This document shows, piece by piece, positions 1 through 10,850 of a stretch of DNA of 64,000 nt; position 1 is the stretch's first letter, and every line of letters begins with the position of its first letter. A program made the translations under genes and the position numbers. Source of the stretch: Pogonophryne albipinna (Eukaryota; Chordata; Actinopteri; Perciformes; Artedidraconidae); contig CM053247.1 of NCBI GenBank assembly GCA_028583405.1, positions 7,770,058-7,834,057 of the forward strand, read 5' to 3'. The notes under the pieces were generated by a model. That model saw only the letters and a list, made by a program, of their open reading frames with translations. It was not told the DNA's origin and searched no databases.

Positions 1-219
1 CTGACGGCCCAGCAGCTGATCTCAAAGCACGCTCCCCTCTCCTGCAGGGGGGCGTGGTCAGCTGCAGCTCACAGAATCAACCCCTTGCAAAAACAGAGCT
101 GGAAAGAGCAAATAGAACGAAATGAGGCATGGCTAAAATGCAGGATCTGTTTGGTATACTTTATATAGGTATGGCCCTACAATATATTGTTCAAATATAG
201 CATGATAGGTCACCTTTAA
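1..219. repeat. Right end of a TTAA-flanked DNA element (window starts inside it)
   Basis: The sequence up to the TTAA at 216-219 matches the right third of the complete element at 52969-53938, including the motif catgataggtc just before the TTAA. TTAA target duplications are known for Kolobok and piggyBac type transposons; which one applies cannot be decided because no transposase is present. The left end lies outside the window. No gene is seen here. Confidence 0.7.
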
Positions 220-415
220 TTATGAATATTGTTACATCAAGGCCGAAAATTAGGATGAGCACCAACGGTCAAAAATGTTTTTTTCCCTCCCAGAGCTACC
301 AGCGCAGCGCCTCCCCAGATCTGGCGCCCTACACGAACATCTATCACGCCAGTGCTACGGGCCGGCCCTGCCTGAAATACTTGATATCGGATCGAATCCA
401 GATGTTGTGGTATCG

Positions 416-538
416 CCCACCCCTAAGAGAGAGAGAGAGAGAGCGATACCGGAGATTGTTGTTGTTAGCATCTGGTTAGCTAGCTATGCTAACGAATATA
501 AGGAGCTTTTTCTACAACCAGGTGGAAGAGAGCTCTCT
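416..538 (+). repeat. GA-rich tract plus 'gttagcatctggttagc' module, copy 1
   Basis: A GAGAGA tract is followed by a block containing gttagcatctggttagcta and a run reading atataaggagctttttct. The same order recurs at 1570-1687, and a reverse-complement, tandemly doubled version lies at 7905-8240. It is a dispersed repeat module, probably the subterminal part of a DNA transposon. No reading frame is conserved between the copies. Confidence 0.6.
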
Positions 539-552
539 CCTGTCAGACTGAT

Positions 553-699
553 AAGGTTTCTCATTTCTCTAATTCCCCTCCTCGACTCCTATCCTCGTGT
601 CTTAGTCCCGCCCACAGGAGATGCGAGCGGAGGAGTCGAGGAGGGGAACCGAGGAGAGAGGAGGGGAAGCAGCAGGCGGTTAGAGAAATGAGAAATCCT
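553..699. repeat. Short inverted-repeat element (MITE-like)
   Basis: The ends form an inverted repeat: tttctcatttctctaa near 558-572 and ttagagaaatgagaaa at 680-695. Inside, a second stem pairs cctcctcgactcct with aggagtcgaggagg. The whole unit can fold as a long hairpin. No clear target-site duplication was found. Bases 700-944 next to it hold only low-complexity and AT-rich sequence. Confidence 0.5.
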
Positions 700-944
700 C
701 TCCTCTGAGCGGTCATTTTAAAGAGACGTCCATTAATGATGACAGGAGGCACAGATGTGTTCATGACGACTTATATATTTACTCTTAATTCATTCACAGT
801 GCGGTATAATGAGACAATAACAGGCTACAGATGCGGACATATATACACACACACACATATATAAATATATACCATTTCTGAATCAAACAAGGATGAGAGC
901 ACTCTCATAATAACGTAACACTATCAGAGACTGCATATATTAAT

Positions 945-1090
945 TTAGCTCTCAAAGTGCCCCAGATGGATGCTTTTAACTTCAATATTAAAAAGAAAAA
1001 TCTTCCCGGGGGAGCATGCCCCTGGACCCCCCTAGAGGAGGTTAGGTCCACCCCCCACTTAAATCATGTTCACATGGATAGGAAACTAAA
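945..1090 (+). repeat. Dispersed module A, copy 1
   Basis: Contains 'ctcaaagtgc', 'gatgcttttaacttcaatat', a GC-rich palindrome around cccgggggagcatgcccc and 'ccccctagaggaggttaggt'. The same ordered motifs occur at 7055-7350 (reverse), 9275-9520, 10073-10140, 40165-40300 (reverse) and 42010-42250. It is non-coding and appears inside several different hAT-type elements. Bases 1091-1734 hold no gene; 1412-1432 resembles a worn hAT terminus (aaaaggttccctacccctg). Confidence 0.65.
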
Positions 1091-1569
1091 TACATTTGCA
1101 CACATCTTATTTCCATATATTTCTGTTTTGGTGCTCATGCCACAACCGTGCACGTGCATGCATGCGTGAGTCATAGTGAGTGTCTGCATTTTGGTCCTCA
1201 CGCCTTTTACACACTCTCTCTAAAGCATAACATAAAAACTTTGAAAATAAAACAGAAAGATATCTGGATTAAGAGGTTGCTTTATCTTTGCTAAGCATGA
1301 AAGAAAGGCTAAATGAATGGGCTGTGATTTTAGTTTTTTTTAGCAGCAGTTGAGTTCAATAATGTCTACAGCCCTAGGAGGATGTTGTAAAAATTGAAAT
1401 GGCCATTGAGAGGAAAAAGGTTCCCTACCCCTGCTTTAGTTGAAAGCCCAGTGGCGATCTGCTCATCTGTCATCGAAAATAATATGCTACAATACAGTAC
1501 AACTACTCCTGGGTCTCTGCGTGTCATACAAGCTCGGCTCTCTGTGTGTAGCACGAGCGCATTGTGTGT

Positions 1570-1687
1570 GAGTGAGCAAGAGAGAGAGAGAGAGCGCACC
1601 GGTACCGGGGATTGTTGCTGTTAGCATCTGGTTAGCTAGCTATGCTAACGGATATAAGGAGCTTTTTCTGCAACCAGGTGGAGGACA
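1570..1687 (+). repeat. GA-rich tract plus 'gttagcatctggttagc' module, copy 2
   Basis: Second direct copy of the block at 416-538, with the same GAGAGA tract, gttagcatctggttagcta and 'ggagctttttct' order. It ends shortly before the L2 LINE insertion at about 1735. Confidence 0.6.
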
Positions 1688-1734
1688 GCTCAAATAACCT
1701 CAGCTCAGTGAGGTAAACGCACACCTCTATATGA

Positions 1735-3849
1735 GTGCTAATAGAACCATCCTTCGGGCAGCTGAGCGGAAACGGTGGAAATCCAAACACCATGACGACC
1801 TCCTAACCTAACAGGCTCTCCTCTCCTCTTTCTCTGCTTCGATCTCTCAGGCAAAAAGTTTTTCTTTCAAGATAAGATCCAATCTTCCTATTCCAATCCC
1901 AAAAAACTATTTTCCATCTTTTCCACCCTCTTAGAACCCCCCAAAGCCCCTTCCCCCTCCTCCCTTCTGTCAAGCGACTTTGTTAACTACTTTGAAAAAA
2001 AGGTTGATGATATTCGCTCTTCTTTTTCTGACTCATCTTTACTCACCGCTGGGTCACCAGACCCACCGTTCACCGTCACACTGACCTCCTTTTCCCCTCT
2101 CTCTCCAAGTGAGGTTCTTACCCTCATTACCTCTGCACCACCTATCCTCTGGACCCTATCCCCTCAAACCTCCTTCAGACTATCTCTCCTGATATTGTAC
2201 CGTTTCTCACCCATTTCATCAACACTTCTCTAACTTCTGGTCACTTTCCAAACACTCTCAAGGAGGCAAGAGTAAACCCTCTCCTAAAGAAACCCACTCT
2301 CAACCCGTCTGATGTTATAAACTACAGGCCTGTCTCTCTCCTCCCGTTCCTGTCTTGAACGCGCTGTCTTTAAACAACTCTCCTTATCTCCATCAGAACA
2401 ACCTTCTGGATCCGCACCAGTCTGGTTTCAAGGCAGGTCACTCAACAGAAACTGCCCTCCTTGCTGTCTCTGAGGAACTGCACACTGCTAAAGCAGCATC
2501 CCTCTCCTCTGTCATCATCCTGTTGGACCTGTCTGCTGCATTCGACACGGTGAACCATCAGATCCTCCTTCGCACTCTCCAAGAACTTGGAGTTTCAGGC
2601 TCTGCACTTTCCCTCCTCACCTCATACCTCAAAGACCGTACCTACAGGGTAACTTGGAGAGGGTCCGAGTCCGATCCTTGTCAATTAACTAAAGGGGTCC
2701 CTCAGGGCTCTGTTCTTGGTCCCCACCTCTTCTCCCTGTACACAAACTCGCTCGGATCTGTCATTAGCCCGCATGGTTTTTCATACCACTGCTACGCTGA
2801 CGACACCCAATTAATTCTGTCCTTTCCCCGCTCAGAGACCCAGGTCGTCGCACGCATCTCTGCTTGTCTAGCGGACATCTCTCAGTGGATGTCTGCTCAC
2901 CACCTCAAGCTCAACCTTGACAAGACTGAACTGCTTTTCCTTCCGGGAAAAGATTGTCTCACTCTTGACTTAACAATCAACATCGGCACCTCTGTCGTTT
3001 CCCCGACTCAGACTGCAAGGAATCTGGGTGTGACCCTAGATAACAAACTGTCCTTCACTGCAGACATCGCTGCTACAACCCGCTGCTGCAGATACACACT
3101 TTACAACATCAGGAGGATACGTCCCCACCTGACCCAGAAAGCGACGCAGCTTCTGGTCCAGGCTCTAGTCATCTCACGCCTAGACTACTGCAACTCCCTC
3201 CTGGCTGGTCTACCTGCATGTGCCATCCGACTTCTGCAGCTCATCCAGAATGCAGCGGCTCGTCTGGTCTTCAACCTTCACACCACGCCGCTCCTCCGCT
3301 CCCTTCACTGGCTTCCGGTAACTGCTAGAATCCACTTCAAGACAATGGTACTTGCATACCATGCTGCGAATGGATCTGGCCCTTCCTACATCCAGGACCT
3401 GGTTAAACTGTACACCCCAGCACGTGCACTCCGCTCTGCATCGGCCAAACGGCTCGCTGCACCAGCACTGCGAGGGGGACCCAAGTTCCCATCAGCAAAA
3501 ACACGTGGGTTTGCTATCCTGGCTCCAAAATGGTGGAATGAGCTCCCCATTGAAATCAGGACAGCAGATAGCTTGCACATCTTCCGGCGCGGACTGAAAA
3601 CTCATCTCTTTCAACTCCACTTCGAGCGATAGAACTATTAACAAAGCACTTATATACTAATAAAGGACTGGCTTACCTAAAGCCAGTTGAGTAGCACCTG
3701 AAATGTTTTAGCTCTATGAAACCTGATGTACTTATATGATTCTGTTTTCTTCAAGTTTGTATCTTGTTGGTCGAATGCACTTATTGAAAGTCGCTTTGCA
3801 TAAAAGCGTCAGCTAAATGCAATGTAATGTAATGTAATGTAATGTAATA
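1735..3849 (+). mobile_element. L2-clade LINE, 5'-truncated, copy 1
   Basis: This is a non-LTR retrotransposon that would copy itself by target-primed reverse transcription. It begins at a point homologous to an internal position of the second copy (near 54270) and ends in a (TGTAA)n tail at 3820-3849, typical of L2 3' ends, preceded by 'aaaagcgtcagctaaatgcaatg'-like sequence. Compared with the 54-kb copy it has an 8-base deletion near 2355, a 2-base deletion near 2387 and a 12-base in-frame deletion near 3278. It is therefore a dead insertion. The shared start suggests 5' truncation during insertion. Confidence 0.85.
2355..3632 (+). pseudogene. L2 LINE reverse transcriptase (partial, frameshifted upstream)
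   Basis: The 425-residue open stretch carries the reverse transcriptase palm of an L2-clade LINE. Visible landmarks are 'DLSAAFDTVNH' (block A, first catalytic Asp), 'GVPQGSVLGP' (block B), 'YADD' (catalytic pair) and 'HLKLNLDKTE' downstream, then the LINE C-terminal signature 'LPVTARI' and 'WWNELP'. The N-terminal endonuclease is missing, and the frame upstream of 2355 is broken by small deletions. The ATG used here is not the native start; it is just the first Met after the frameshift. The catalytic YADD is intact, unlike the copy at 54-56 kb. Confidence 0.85.
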
Positions 3850-3934
3850 TGATCATTATACATGTAGTTATAAAAAGAATAGAGAATAAATGAAAAACAG
3901 GTATGAAATACTATATGACAGTAAAACAAGAATA

Positions 3935-4033
3935 CAGTTTAAAAGGGGAGTGATTTATAAAATATCCATAAAGAAAAAGCACATCTGTTTACAGTTCTGT
4001 TTAATATGGGTGTTGACAGATGTATCCATAGAT
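3935..4033 (+). repeat. Module A, upstream half split by a hAT insertion
   Basis: The motifs 'ttaaaaggggagtgattta' and 'tatccatagat' belong to the upstream half of module A. The downstream half ('ctcaaagtgcaccagattga') resumes at 10073, on the far side of the hAT at 4034-10072, so the hAT inserted into a pre-existing copy of the module. Bases 3850-3934 are AT-rich without features. Confidence 0.65.
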
Positions 4034-4642
4034 CAGGGGTTCTCACACTTTTTGTTTATAAGGACCACTATTTATTATCAAGGATTTTCGCGGACCACCT
4101 CATATGCAAACCGTAAAAATAAGTACATATATAAACGTAGTGTTAAAACGCAGATATTTTTTATAGTTAATTATAGACAATCAAAGTAAATTGAAGCCTA
4201 TCTGATCTTTTGTCACACGTGTGACCGGTGTCTGTCTGCGTTGTGTATGTTTCTCAAAGAGGACGGCGGACAACTTTTTTTTTTCTTTTGGTCCTTGACC
4301 ATACTGTATATTCAAATCTGTAGCATACAATCATAGAACACAACAGCTGCATCAGCGAACATGAACTGCAGCTTCAGCTCTTTCAACATCCGATATCGCA
4401 GGAAAGAGACGCATAACACAACGTTTACAATATCAAAGGAACTTAATAAAATGACAGCCTACCTGTAGCATACAATCAGAGAACACTGAATATAAAATAA
4501 ATGAATATAAACGTGTACAATAAGGAATTAATAAATAAAATAACAGATTTTGTGCAATTATAAGCTAATTAAACTCAAAACAACCATGTTACACACGCAC
4601 AGCAAGTCCAGTGGAAACAAATAGGCTAATCTTATCACTCAG

Positions 4643-6477
4643 CTAATGAGATGGATGATGTTGCTTCGCAGACGTTAACATCTGGATGTCAGGTTCCAGC
4701 GATGACAGCTTCAATCTGAGATCTGGTTCAATGTGAAGTCTGTTCCGATATTTTGTCTTCAACGAGACCAGTGATGAAAATCCCAATTCACAGAGGTAAG
4801 TGGTAGGAAAGGGCATAAGAAACATCAAGGCCTTGTCGGACAGCTCTGGGTATTCTGAAGCAGCTTTTACCCAAAAGGCAGGCAGGCATCTCTGAGAAAA
4901 ATCCACTTTTAAAGCACTGTCACAGGACAGTTCAACAAGGCTGTCTTGCTCTCTGGACCTAAGGTTTGCAAATGGATCTGAAAGTTCAAATTTTGAGTCA
5001 AGTAAAAACATTCTCACTTCATCGCGCAACTCGTAGAGCCGCGCAAGCACCTTTCCTCTCGATAGCCACCGGACCTCGGTGTGCAGAAGTATTGCCGGTG
5101 ATCACTCATCGCATAAGACGGCAAACAACCGAGCATTCAGTGGACGGGCCTTGATAAAATTGACCGTTCGTACTGCTTCATCCAGAACAGTTTTGAGATC
5201 AGGAGGCATTTTTTTGGCTGCGAGAGCCTCCCTGTGGATGCTGCAGTGGATTGATTTAGCTTGCGGAGCCACTGCTTGTACACGTTTAACAAGCCCACTG
5301 TGTCGGCCTAACATGGCTGCTGCCCCGTCTGTGCTAATGCCCACGCATTTTGACCAATCAATCCCATGTTCCGTTATGAAACTGTTCAACATGTCAAAAA
5401 GTGCCTCTGCAGTTGTGCGTGTTGGCAAAGATGTACAAAAGAGAAAGTCCTCCTCTATTTCTCTGTTGTGTTCACACCTTACGTATGAGAGCAGGTTGGC
5501 AAGGTCAGCTATGTCAGTTAATTCATCCAGCTGTAGTGCAAAAAATCGACTGGCTTTTATCCGCGCTATTAGCTGGTCATTCACGTTGCTGGCCATTTCC
5601 TCTATTCTGCGCTGTACGGTGCTGTCTGACAATAGAAGCAAGTCCATTTGCCTGCATGCCTTTTCACCCAGCATAACACCCACCGCCACCTTAATTGATG
5701 GCAGCACCACCTCCTCACCGAGTGTATGCGCTTTCCCATTGTTTGCAATGATTCTTGACACTCTGTATGAGACTTCCACGGCTTTATCATTGTTGCTACC
5801 TGTAGATGTGGATTCCGTGATGTTCTTGCTACTGCAAAATTCATGGAGCTTGTTTTTAAAAAAACTCGACTGGCTTGGACTTCAACTCTCCATGCTTTGT
5901 CTCAAGGTGACGGTGAAGATTAGCTGGTTTTAGGCTCTCGTTAGCCAGTGTCTCGTAGCACAGAACGCATACTGGCAAAGGCTCATCTTCGGTGCCTGTG
6001 TAGGTAAATCCCAGTTCCAAGTAGTTCTCATTGTATTTTCTCTTAATCTTCCCTGTCTTTGTTTTTTACCGCGGAATCTGGCATGTAAGGCAAGGCAAGG
6101 CAAGGCAAGTTTATTTATATAGCACTTTTCAACACAAGGCAATTCAAAGTGCTTTACAAAAAATGAAAGACATTAAGAAAATGGCATTTAAAATCATTAA
6201 AAAGAAAAGCGAATAAAATAAACATTAAAAGAAAAAATACATGGATAAAAGTTACAGTGCAGTCTAAGATATGAATAGTTCAATTAAAAGCAGCGACAAA
6301 AATAAAAGTCTTCATCCTGGATTTAAAAGTAGTAAGAGTTGCAGCGGACCTGCAGGTTTCTGGGAGTTTGTTCCAGATATTTGGAGTAGATGCCTCCGAC
6401 TCACTCTCATTATCTTCATTAACGGTAACGTTAACATATTTTCTCTTCAGACAACCTGATGCTAGCCACCGATCCAT
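4643..6477 (-). pseudogene. hAT transposase with BED zinc finger (ZBED5/FAM200-like), broken
   Basis: Read on the minus strand, a short first exon begins with MDRWLASG (6477). After an inserted LINE tail comes a BED zinc finger with CVLC and HRHLETKH (about 6000-5890), then the hAT core with 'FFALQLDELTD' and 'GISTDGAAAM', 'HTEVRWLSRG', and the C-terminal dimerisation region with 'LGFSSLVSLKTKYRN'. Breaks seen: a frameshift in the poly-T/A run near 5860, an in-frame TGA at about 5102, an internal deletion near 4900 that removes much of the core, and the LINE insertion. Such transposases cut and paste hAT elements and have been domesticated in vertebrates as ZBED5/FAM200; this copy cannot be functional. 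Confidence 0.85.
6087..6384 (-). mobile_element. 3' fragment of a non-LTR retrotransposon inserted in the hAT transposase
   Basis: On the minus strand the fragment encodes the LINE C-terminal signature 'WNKLPET' followed by 'FKSRMKTFIF', then a 3' UTR with 'ctttgaattgcctt' and a tail of GCCTT repeats (seen on the plus strand as ggcaaggcaagg). It separates the first coding exon of the hAT transposase from its BED finger. The 5' truncation and short tandem tail are typical of target-primed insertion. The clade (L2, Rex or CR1 group) is not resolved. Confidence 0.7.
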
Positions 6478-6589
6478 GTTTGTGGTTTTGCACGCACACA
6501 CGTAACCATGGGTAACCAGTAGTGAAATTAAGTGTTGTCCATAATTAACAACACAACAAATAGTTTTTCAGGTGTTTTGTTTGATTTAA

Positions 6590-6832
6590 AATAAACAAAG
6601 TCTTGGCTTTCAGAATATGAAACTTTTATATCCAAAATCACACGATAAATACAAGTTTGAAGATTGTAAAGGGAAGATGACAGCTCTCACTCGCGCTCTG
6701 CTCTTCCGCAGCGCAGCCCCCCCTCCCTCCAGCTGAAATTGTGAATGTAAGGCGTATAGTAATCATAAGTAACACGGCAGGGTCCGTGAGAGTTTGTTTT
6801 CATCTGATTTCAAATAAACAAAGTCTTGGCTT
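6590..6832. repeat. Locally duplicated block (empty-site copy of the 6833 insertion)
   Basis: The text 'aaagtcttggctttcagaat' and what follows near 6597-6660 recurs at 6820-6832 plus 8379-8450, interrupted by the element at 6833-8378. The upstream copy is thus an unoccupied version of the insertion site. The block carries AT-rich sequence and a short GC-rich patch; no gene is visible. Confidence 0.6.
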
Positions 6833-7054
6833 CAAGGGTGTAACTTTGGTTTGAGAAGTGGGGGGGACACAAAACAGGGGTCCTCCGCAATGAAACATTT
6901 TCTCAATTTAATTCCATTTCCTGCCTTTCTACAAATATATTAGGGACTATGGTGTTAACAAATCCAATAAAAATGTGTAGTGTAGCCTATAATGAGTGTG
7001 CACACTTATCTAGTATCCTATCCATGTGAACCTGTTTTATTTGTGATGACCTCA

Positions 7055-7350
7055 CATCCTCTAGGGGGGTCCGGGGGCATGCACCCCGGGAAGATTGTTT
7101 TCTTTAAATTGAAGTTAAAAGCATCAATCTGGTGCACTTTGAGGGAAACATTAAGAGATTTATGTATTCAGCTCTCAACACTCATATTAAACAGAACTAT
7201 ATATATTTCAATCAAAAAACCATTAGAATATGCTGACAAGCAATAACAAATCATTGATAAACTCCTCTCTCCTATCTTTATTTTACCTAGTCTGCATTCT
7301 TTCTTTTTATTTATGCATATTCTGACTAATCACTCCCCTTTCAAACTGTG
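7055..7350 (-). repeat. Module A, reverse copy inside a hAT element
   Basis: The reverse complement of module A with all its motifs: 'tagggggggtc'-type run, the palindrome tccgggggcatgcaccccgg, 'atcaatctggtgcactttga' and 'aatcactcccctttcaaact'. This is the most complete copy in the window and shows that the module is about 300 bp long. Confidence 0.65.
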
Positions 7351-7395
7351 TTTTTTTATTTTGTACTGACCTATAGCACACATTGGAAGGATTTC

Positions 7396-7771
7396 TTAAA
7401 GGTGGGGTAGGTAATTTTGGAGAAACCAGCTCGAGTGCGCTAGAATCTGAAAATACTTCCTTACAGAGCCCCTCCTCCAACACACACGAACGCACACATG
7501 ACCAATGAGGGCACGAGATAAGTTTGTTCACAGATGGAAGGATGGAAGGCTGACAGGCAGGTAGGCCATCCAGTTATTTTAGCCGGGCCGGCTAAAATGG
7601 TTGGTCGTGCTTTTTACAGTACTACGGCTTCCACAGATGACATTTTTTTATGGATTTTTTGTCAAAGCATTTAAGATATTCATTGCTATCGGGATGTTAA
7701 GAGCATTCCATGGAATATAACAAAAAGTGTATCTCGAGCCGGTTTCTCAAACTTACCTACCCCACCTTTAA
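7396..7771. mobile_element. TTAA-flanked MITE, copy 1
   Basis: The element starts TTAAAGGTGGGGTAGG and ends cctaccccacctttaa, with long inverted ends including 'gaaaccagctcgag' and 'ctcgagccggtttctc'. TTAA is present at both borders. A second, shorter copy with its middle in the opposite orientation lies at 34655-34937. No coding capacity. TTAA targets suggest a Kolobok or piggyBac relative as the mobiliser. Confidence 0.75.
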
Positions 7772-7904
7772 CTTATTTTATATACAACCAATATTACATA
7801 GATGAAAATATTTGTTTACATAGATGACCAAACCGTTTGAGACCCACTGAGATAACTTAGACTAAAGTTTACAACCTAATTACTCAGAGTCCTTTACCTC
7901 CCTG

Positions 7905-8240
7905 AGCTGACGTTATCTCTCTCAGTCCGACAGGAGAGGACTCTCCCTCTCCTTATTGTTGAAACAGCTTCTAATCTCCGTTAGCTCCGAGCTAGCACCA
8001 GATGCTAAAAACAACCCCTGCAACTCTCTCTCTCTGTCTCTCTCTCCGTCTCTCTCTCTCTCTTTCTCTCTCTCAGTCTTTCAAAGTCCGACAGGAAAGA
8101 GCTCTCCCTCTCCTTATTGTTGAAACAGCTACTAATCTCCATTAGCTCCGAGCTAGCACTAAATGCTAACAACAACCCCCGTAACTCTCTATGACTCTCT
8201 CTCTCTCTGTCTCTCTCTCTTTCTATCTCTCTCTCACACA
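7905..8240 (-). repeat. Tandem duplication of the GA-rich/'ttagcatct' module (reverse)
   Basis: Two adjacent copies of about 165 bp each contain ccgacaggagagg/aaagag, 'ctccctctccttattgttga', 'ttagctccgagctagcac' and a CT-rich tract. They are the reverse complement of the blocks at 416-538 and 1570-1687. The tandem arrangement lies inside the hAT at 6833-8378. Confidence 0.6.
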
Positions 8241-8684
8241 GACGCTCCTCTGTGACGATGACCGCTTGCATAAAAAAAATAAAATAAACACATTTAAAAA
8301 GTGGGGGGGGACACAAATGGGATTTTGAAAAGTGGGGGGGACATGTCCCCCCTGTCCCCAGTGGAAATTACGCCCATGCTTGGCTTTCAGAATATTAAAC
8401 TTGTTTCGGCAAATTCAGATGATAAATACAACTTTGAAGCTTGTAACGGAATAATTACAAGTGGAGAACGGAGTAACTTAACGTCACAGGTGGCAGGCAT
8501 AACAAGCGGATGTTGTATGCACCGCTTCGGCATTATTCCTGGCGCGCGATCTCTCTCTCTTTCTCTCACTCTCTCACTCCAGCCCGGTTCTACGGGGGTG
8601 CATAAGGGTGCATTGCACCCTCAGTTGAGTCATTATGCACCCTCATTTGAAAAATTAAATTAAAAGTGAAAAATATTACATATA

Positions 8685-8760
8685 TAACAACAATAATAAT
8701 AATAATAGTAGTAGTAATAATAATAATAATAATAAGAAGAATATAGTTGAAATAAAATAA
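8685..8760 (+). repeat. AAT/AAG-rich simple repeat
   Basis: An imperfect trinucleotide tract (aataataat with tag and aag interruptions). It follows a short stretch at 8590-8650 in which 'gggtgca' and 'gcaccct' alternate. No gene. Confidence 0.6.
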
Positions 8761-8900
8761 ATTGTAATTGTGGTTAAATAACATTGTCTGCTGCATTTAT
8801 TTGGTCAATTTAAACGGTAAGTAACGTTATTATGTCAGGTGCGCGTGACCTGTGCCACTGCGCGTTCGTCATCTGCAAGGTGCTTACACAGCAGTCAATG

Positions 8901-9278
8901 ATGGACATCAGAAAATGGTTAAAACCTTATTGCCAGGAGTAACACTGTATCTACTGCAGGTAATAACAGTTCAGATCATGGGGACATTACGTTACCCGCA
9001 GCCACTGTCGTGGACACTAACGTCCTCCCGCCCGACTCGCCGGCTTTGCCCGCCTCGCCCACGGAGGCGGAGCAGCCGCAGCCGTCTTCGTTGCCCCCAA
9101 ACACCGACAGCCAGAGGACCTCGGCCTGCCCAGGTTTATTAAAAAAAGTACCCAACTCGCCTGTACAGTGGGGTAAGGCGCTCATTTTGCAGCTCATGGT
9201 TTCAAAACAGAGATTGGCTGGAATATTCATGTGAAAAATATGCCATCTTCTGCTATGCATGTAGACATTTCGGTCTTA
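8901..9278 (+). pseudogene. N-terminus of a TTF-finger (ZMYM1-like) hAT transposase, broken
   Basis: One frame starts MDIRKWLKPYC, typical of the first residues of TTF/MYM-type hAT proteins, and hits a stop after a few codons. A second frame carries a proline-rich linker ('PALPASPTEAEQPQP'), and a third resumes with 'DWLEYSCEKYAIFCYACRHF', the first cysteines of a TTF zinc finger. At least two frameshifts or losses of splice sites separate these pieces. The rest of the transposase is absent; module A follows directly. Confidence 0.65.
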
Positions 9279-9520
9279 AAAGGGGAGTGCTTTGTAAAAT
9301 ATCCATAAAGAAAAAGTAAATCTGTTTACAGTTCTGTTTCATATGGGTGTTGACATGTATCCATAGATCTCTTCATTTTGCCCTCAAAGTGCACCAGATT
9401 GATGCTTTTAACTTCAATATTTGAAAAATATATATTCCCGGGGGAGCTTGCCCCCGGACCCCCCTAGAGGAGGTGAGGACCCCCCTAGAGGGTGTTAGGT
9501 CCACTCCCCACTTTACCCTC
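9275..9520 (+). repeat. Module A, copy 3
   Basis: Contains 'aaaaggggagtgctttgta', 'tatccatagatct', 'ctcaaagtgcaccagattga', the palindrome cccgggggagcttgcccccg and a duplicated 'ggacccccctagagg'. It connects directly with the TTF remnant upstream, as it would if both belonged to one degraded element. Confidence 0.65.
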
Positions 9521-9565
9521 TCTAATCTCAGATGCATCCCGAGTCATTTTGTTCTGGAACCGGCC

Positions 9566-9639
<74 letters not shown>
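9566..9639 (+). repeat. (CA)n microsatellite 1
   Basis: About 37 uninterrupted CA units. Open frames over it are repeat translation artefacts. Confidence 0.95.
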
Positions 9640-9641
<2 letters not shown>

Positions 9642-9708
9642 CTTCCAATCAAGTTGCATAAATGCTTGAGCTACGTCATTGCAAATAAGCAGACAGCGCT
9701 GCTTCTCT

Positions 9709-9868
<160 letters not shown>

Positions 9869-10072
9869 CGGCGCTGCCCCTCACACACAGGCTGTTTTCG
9901 TCATTATTGCAACAAATACACACTTGCAACTGATAACACTGGCAATGGTTTTATATTTATTAGACTATTTAAATATATTCGAAAATCCTTGATAATAAAA
10001 AGTGGATTTTATTTAGCTTTTTTCCACGGACCACCTGCAGTACCTCCGCGGACCACAGTTTGAGAACCACTG

Positions 10073-10140
10073 CCATCTATTAATTTTGCTCTCAAAGTGC
10101 ACCAGATTGATGCTTTTAACTTCAATATTAAAAGAAAAAA
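10073..10140 (+). repeat. Module A, downstream half after the hAT
   Basis: Resumes with 'ctcaaagtgcaccagattga' and 'tgcttttaacttcaatatta', completing the copy begun at 3935. Bases 10141-10722 hold no gene; 10500-10524 (aaaggttgctgacccctg) is another worn hAT terminus whose partner I could not place. Confidence 0.6.
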
Positions 10141-10722
10141 GCCTGCCTGTTGTATGATAAATCGGATGTGGATGTTTTCATTTGGATGGGACATGGGAGC
10201 ATACTTGGTGCTCATGTTTCTGTTTGTTACATTTAATTCACCCGTTGTGATATTTGCTGTTAACACAATGCAAGTTTATTGCTGAAGATTGGTGCTTAAT
10301 CATCATTGGTGATTAGTGATTTCAACTCAGATGTGAATGTTTTCATAAGGATGGCTGCTTCCTTTTAAATGTTGCTATGCACTTTGATGTAATAAAATTA
10401 CAGATCCGTTGGAAATGTTGATGTGATGTCATAATTGCAATTAATGATAATCTTAATAATGTGGATTTTGGCACACTGATCACATATGTTTTACTTCATA
10501 TCAAAAAGGTTGCTGACCCCTGATGTAGAGTGTGATAAAGATTTCACTCGTAGATCATTTACCATCTCTGATGATGCCAGGGAGCAACAGTTCAATTACA
10601 CTTTGTTACTGTAGCCTACTCTGAGTTTCTTTCCTGAGATCATTAAAAATAAGTTTAGATCACCAGTTAACATAAAAACTGAATCCTCTTCAGGTAAGTT
10701 TACAGTAGAAACAGACTCTTAC

Positions 10723-10850
10723 TTTGTGTCTGAGGGTCCAGGTTCATTACTGAACTTCGAAGGTTCCCTTATAGACCGGTCACTCTTCTTCAGAGATAGA
10801 CAGCTGGGGACTGGAAACCCGTCCTCTTCCTCATCGTTTAAATCACTCAT
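10723..10850 (-). pseudogene. Orphan first coding exon of a fish NLR (FISNA-NACHT, NLRC3-like)
   Basis: On the minus strand an ATG at 10850 opens 42 codons with an acidic start (MSDLNDEEED), then 'PVPSCLSLKKSDRS' and 'SNEPGPSDTK'. This is the pattern of the short N-terminal exon of the expanded teleost NLR family (acidic patch, PVPSC, KSDRS, GPS). The exon ends at a good donor (GTAAGA at 10722-10717), phase 2. The frame is intact. The FISNA-NACHT exon that should follow at lower coordinates is missing; a worn hAT end and module A lie there instead. NLR proteins of this family act as cytosolic immune sensors. I infer that this is a detached remnant; an unannotated distant exon beyond the window is possible but would need an intron of more than 10 kb. 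Confidence 0.65.

Larger units (their letters stand above)
6833..8378. mobile_element. Non-autonomous hAT element ('gggggacatgtcccc' family), copy 1
   Basis: Ends are caagggtgtaact and attacgcccatg, and the flanks are a perfect 8-bp target duplication, cttggctt (6825-6832 and 8379-8386). G-rich and C-rich runs sit just inside both termini (gtgggggggacac; gacatgtcccccctg). The body holds a reverse copy of module A, a TTAA MITE and a duplicated GA-rich module. No transposase is present. The element at 35943-37732 shares the terminal pattern and the G-rich subterminal runs. Confidence 0.85.

Noticed and set aside
5079..5933. 284-codon plus-strand frame at 5.1-5.9 kb
   Set aside because: Antisense to the hAT transposase; the minus strand carries the recognisable motifs.
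9415..9500. Tandem 'ccccctagagg' repeats considered as a CRISPR-like array
   Set aside because: Only two imperfect units inside a dispersed transposon module in a eukaryotic genome.
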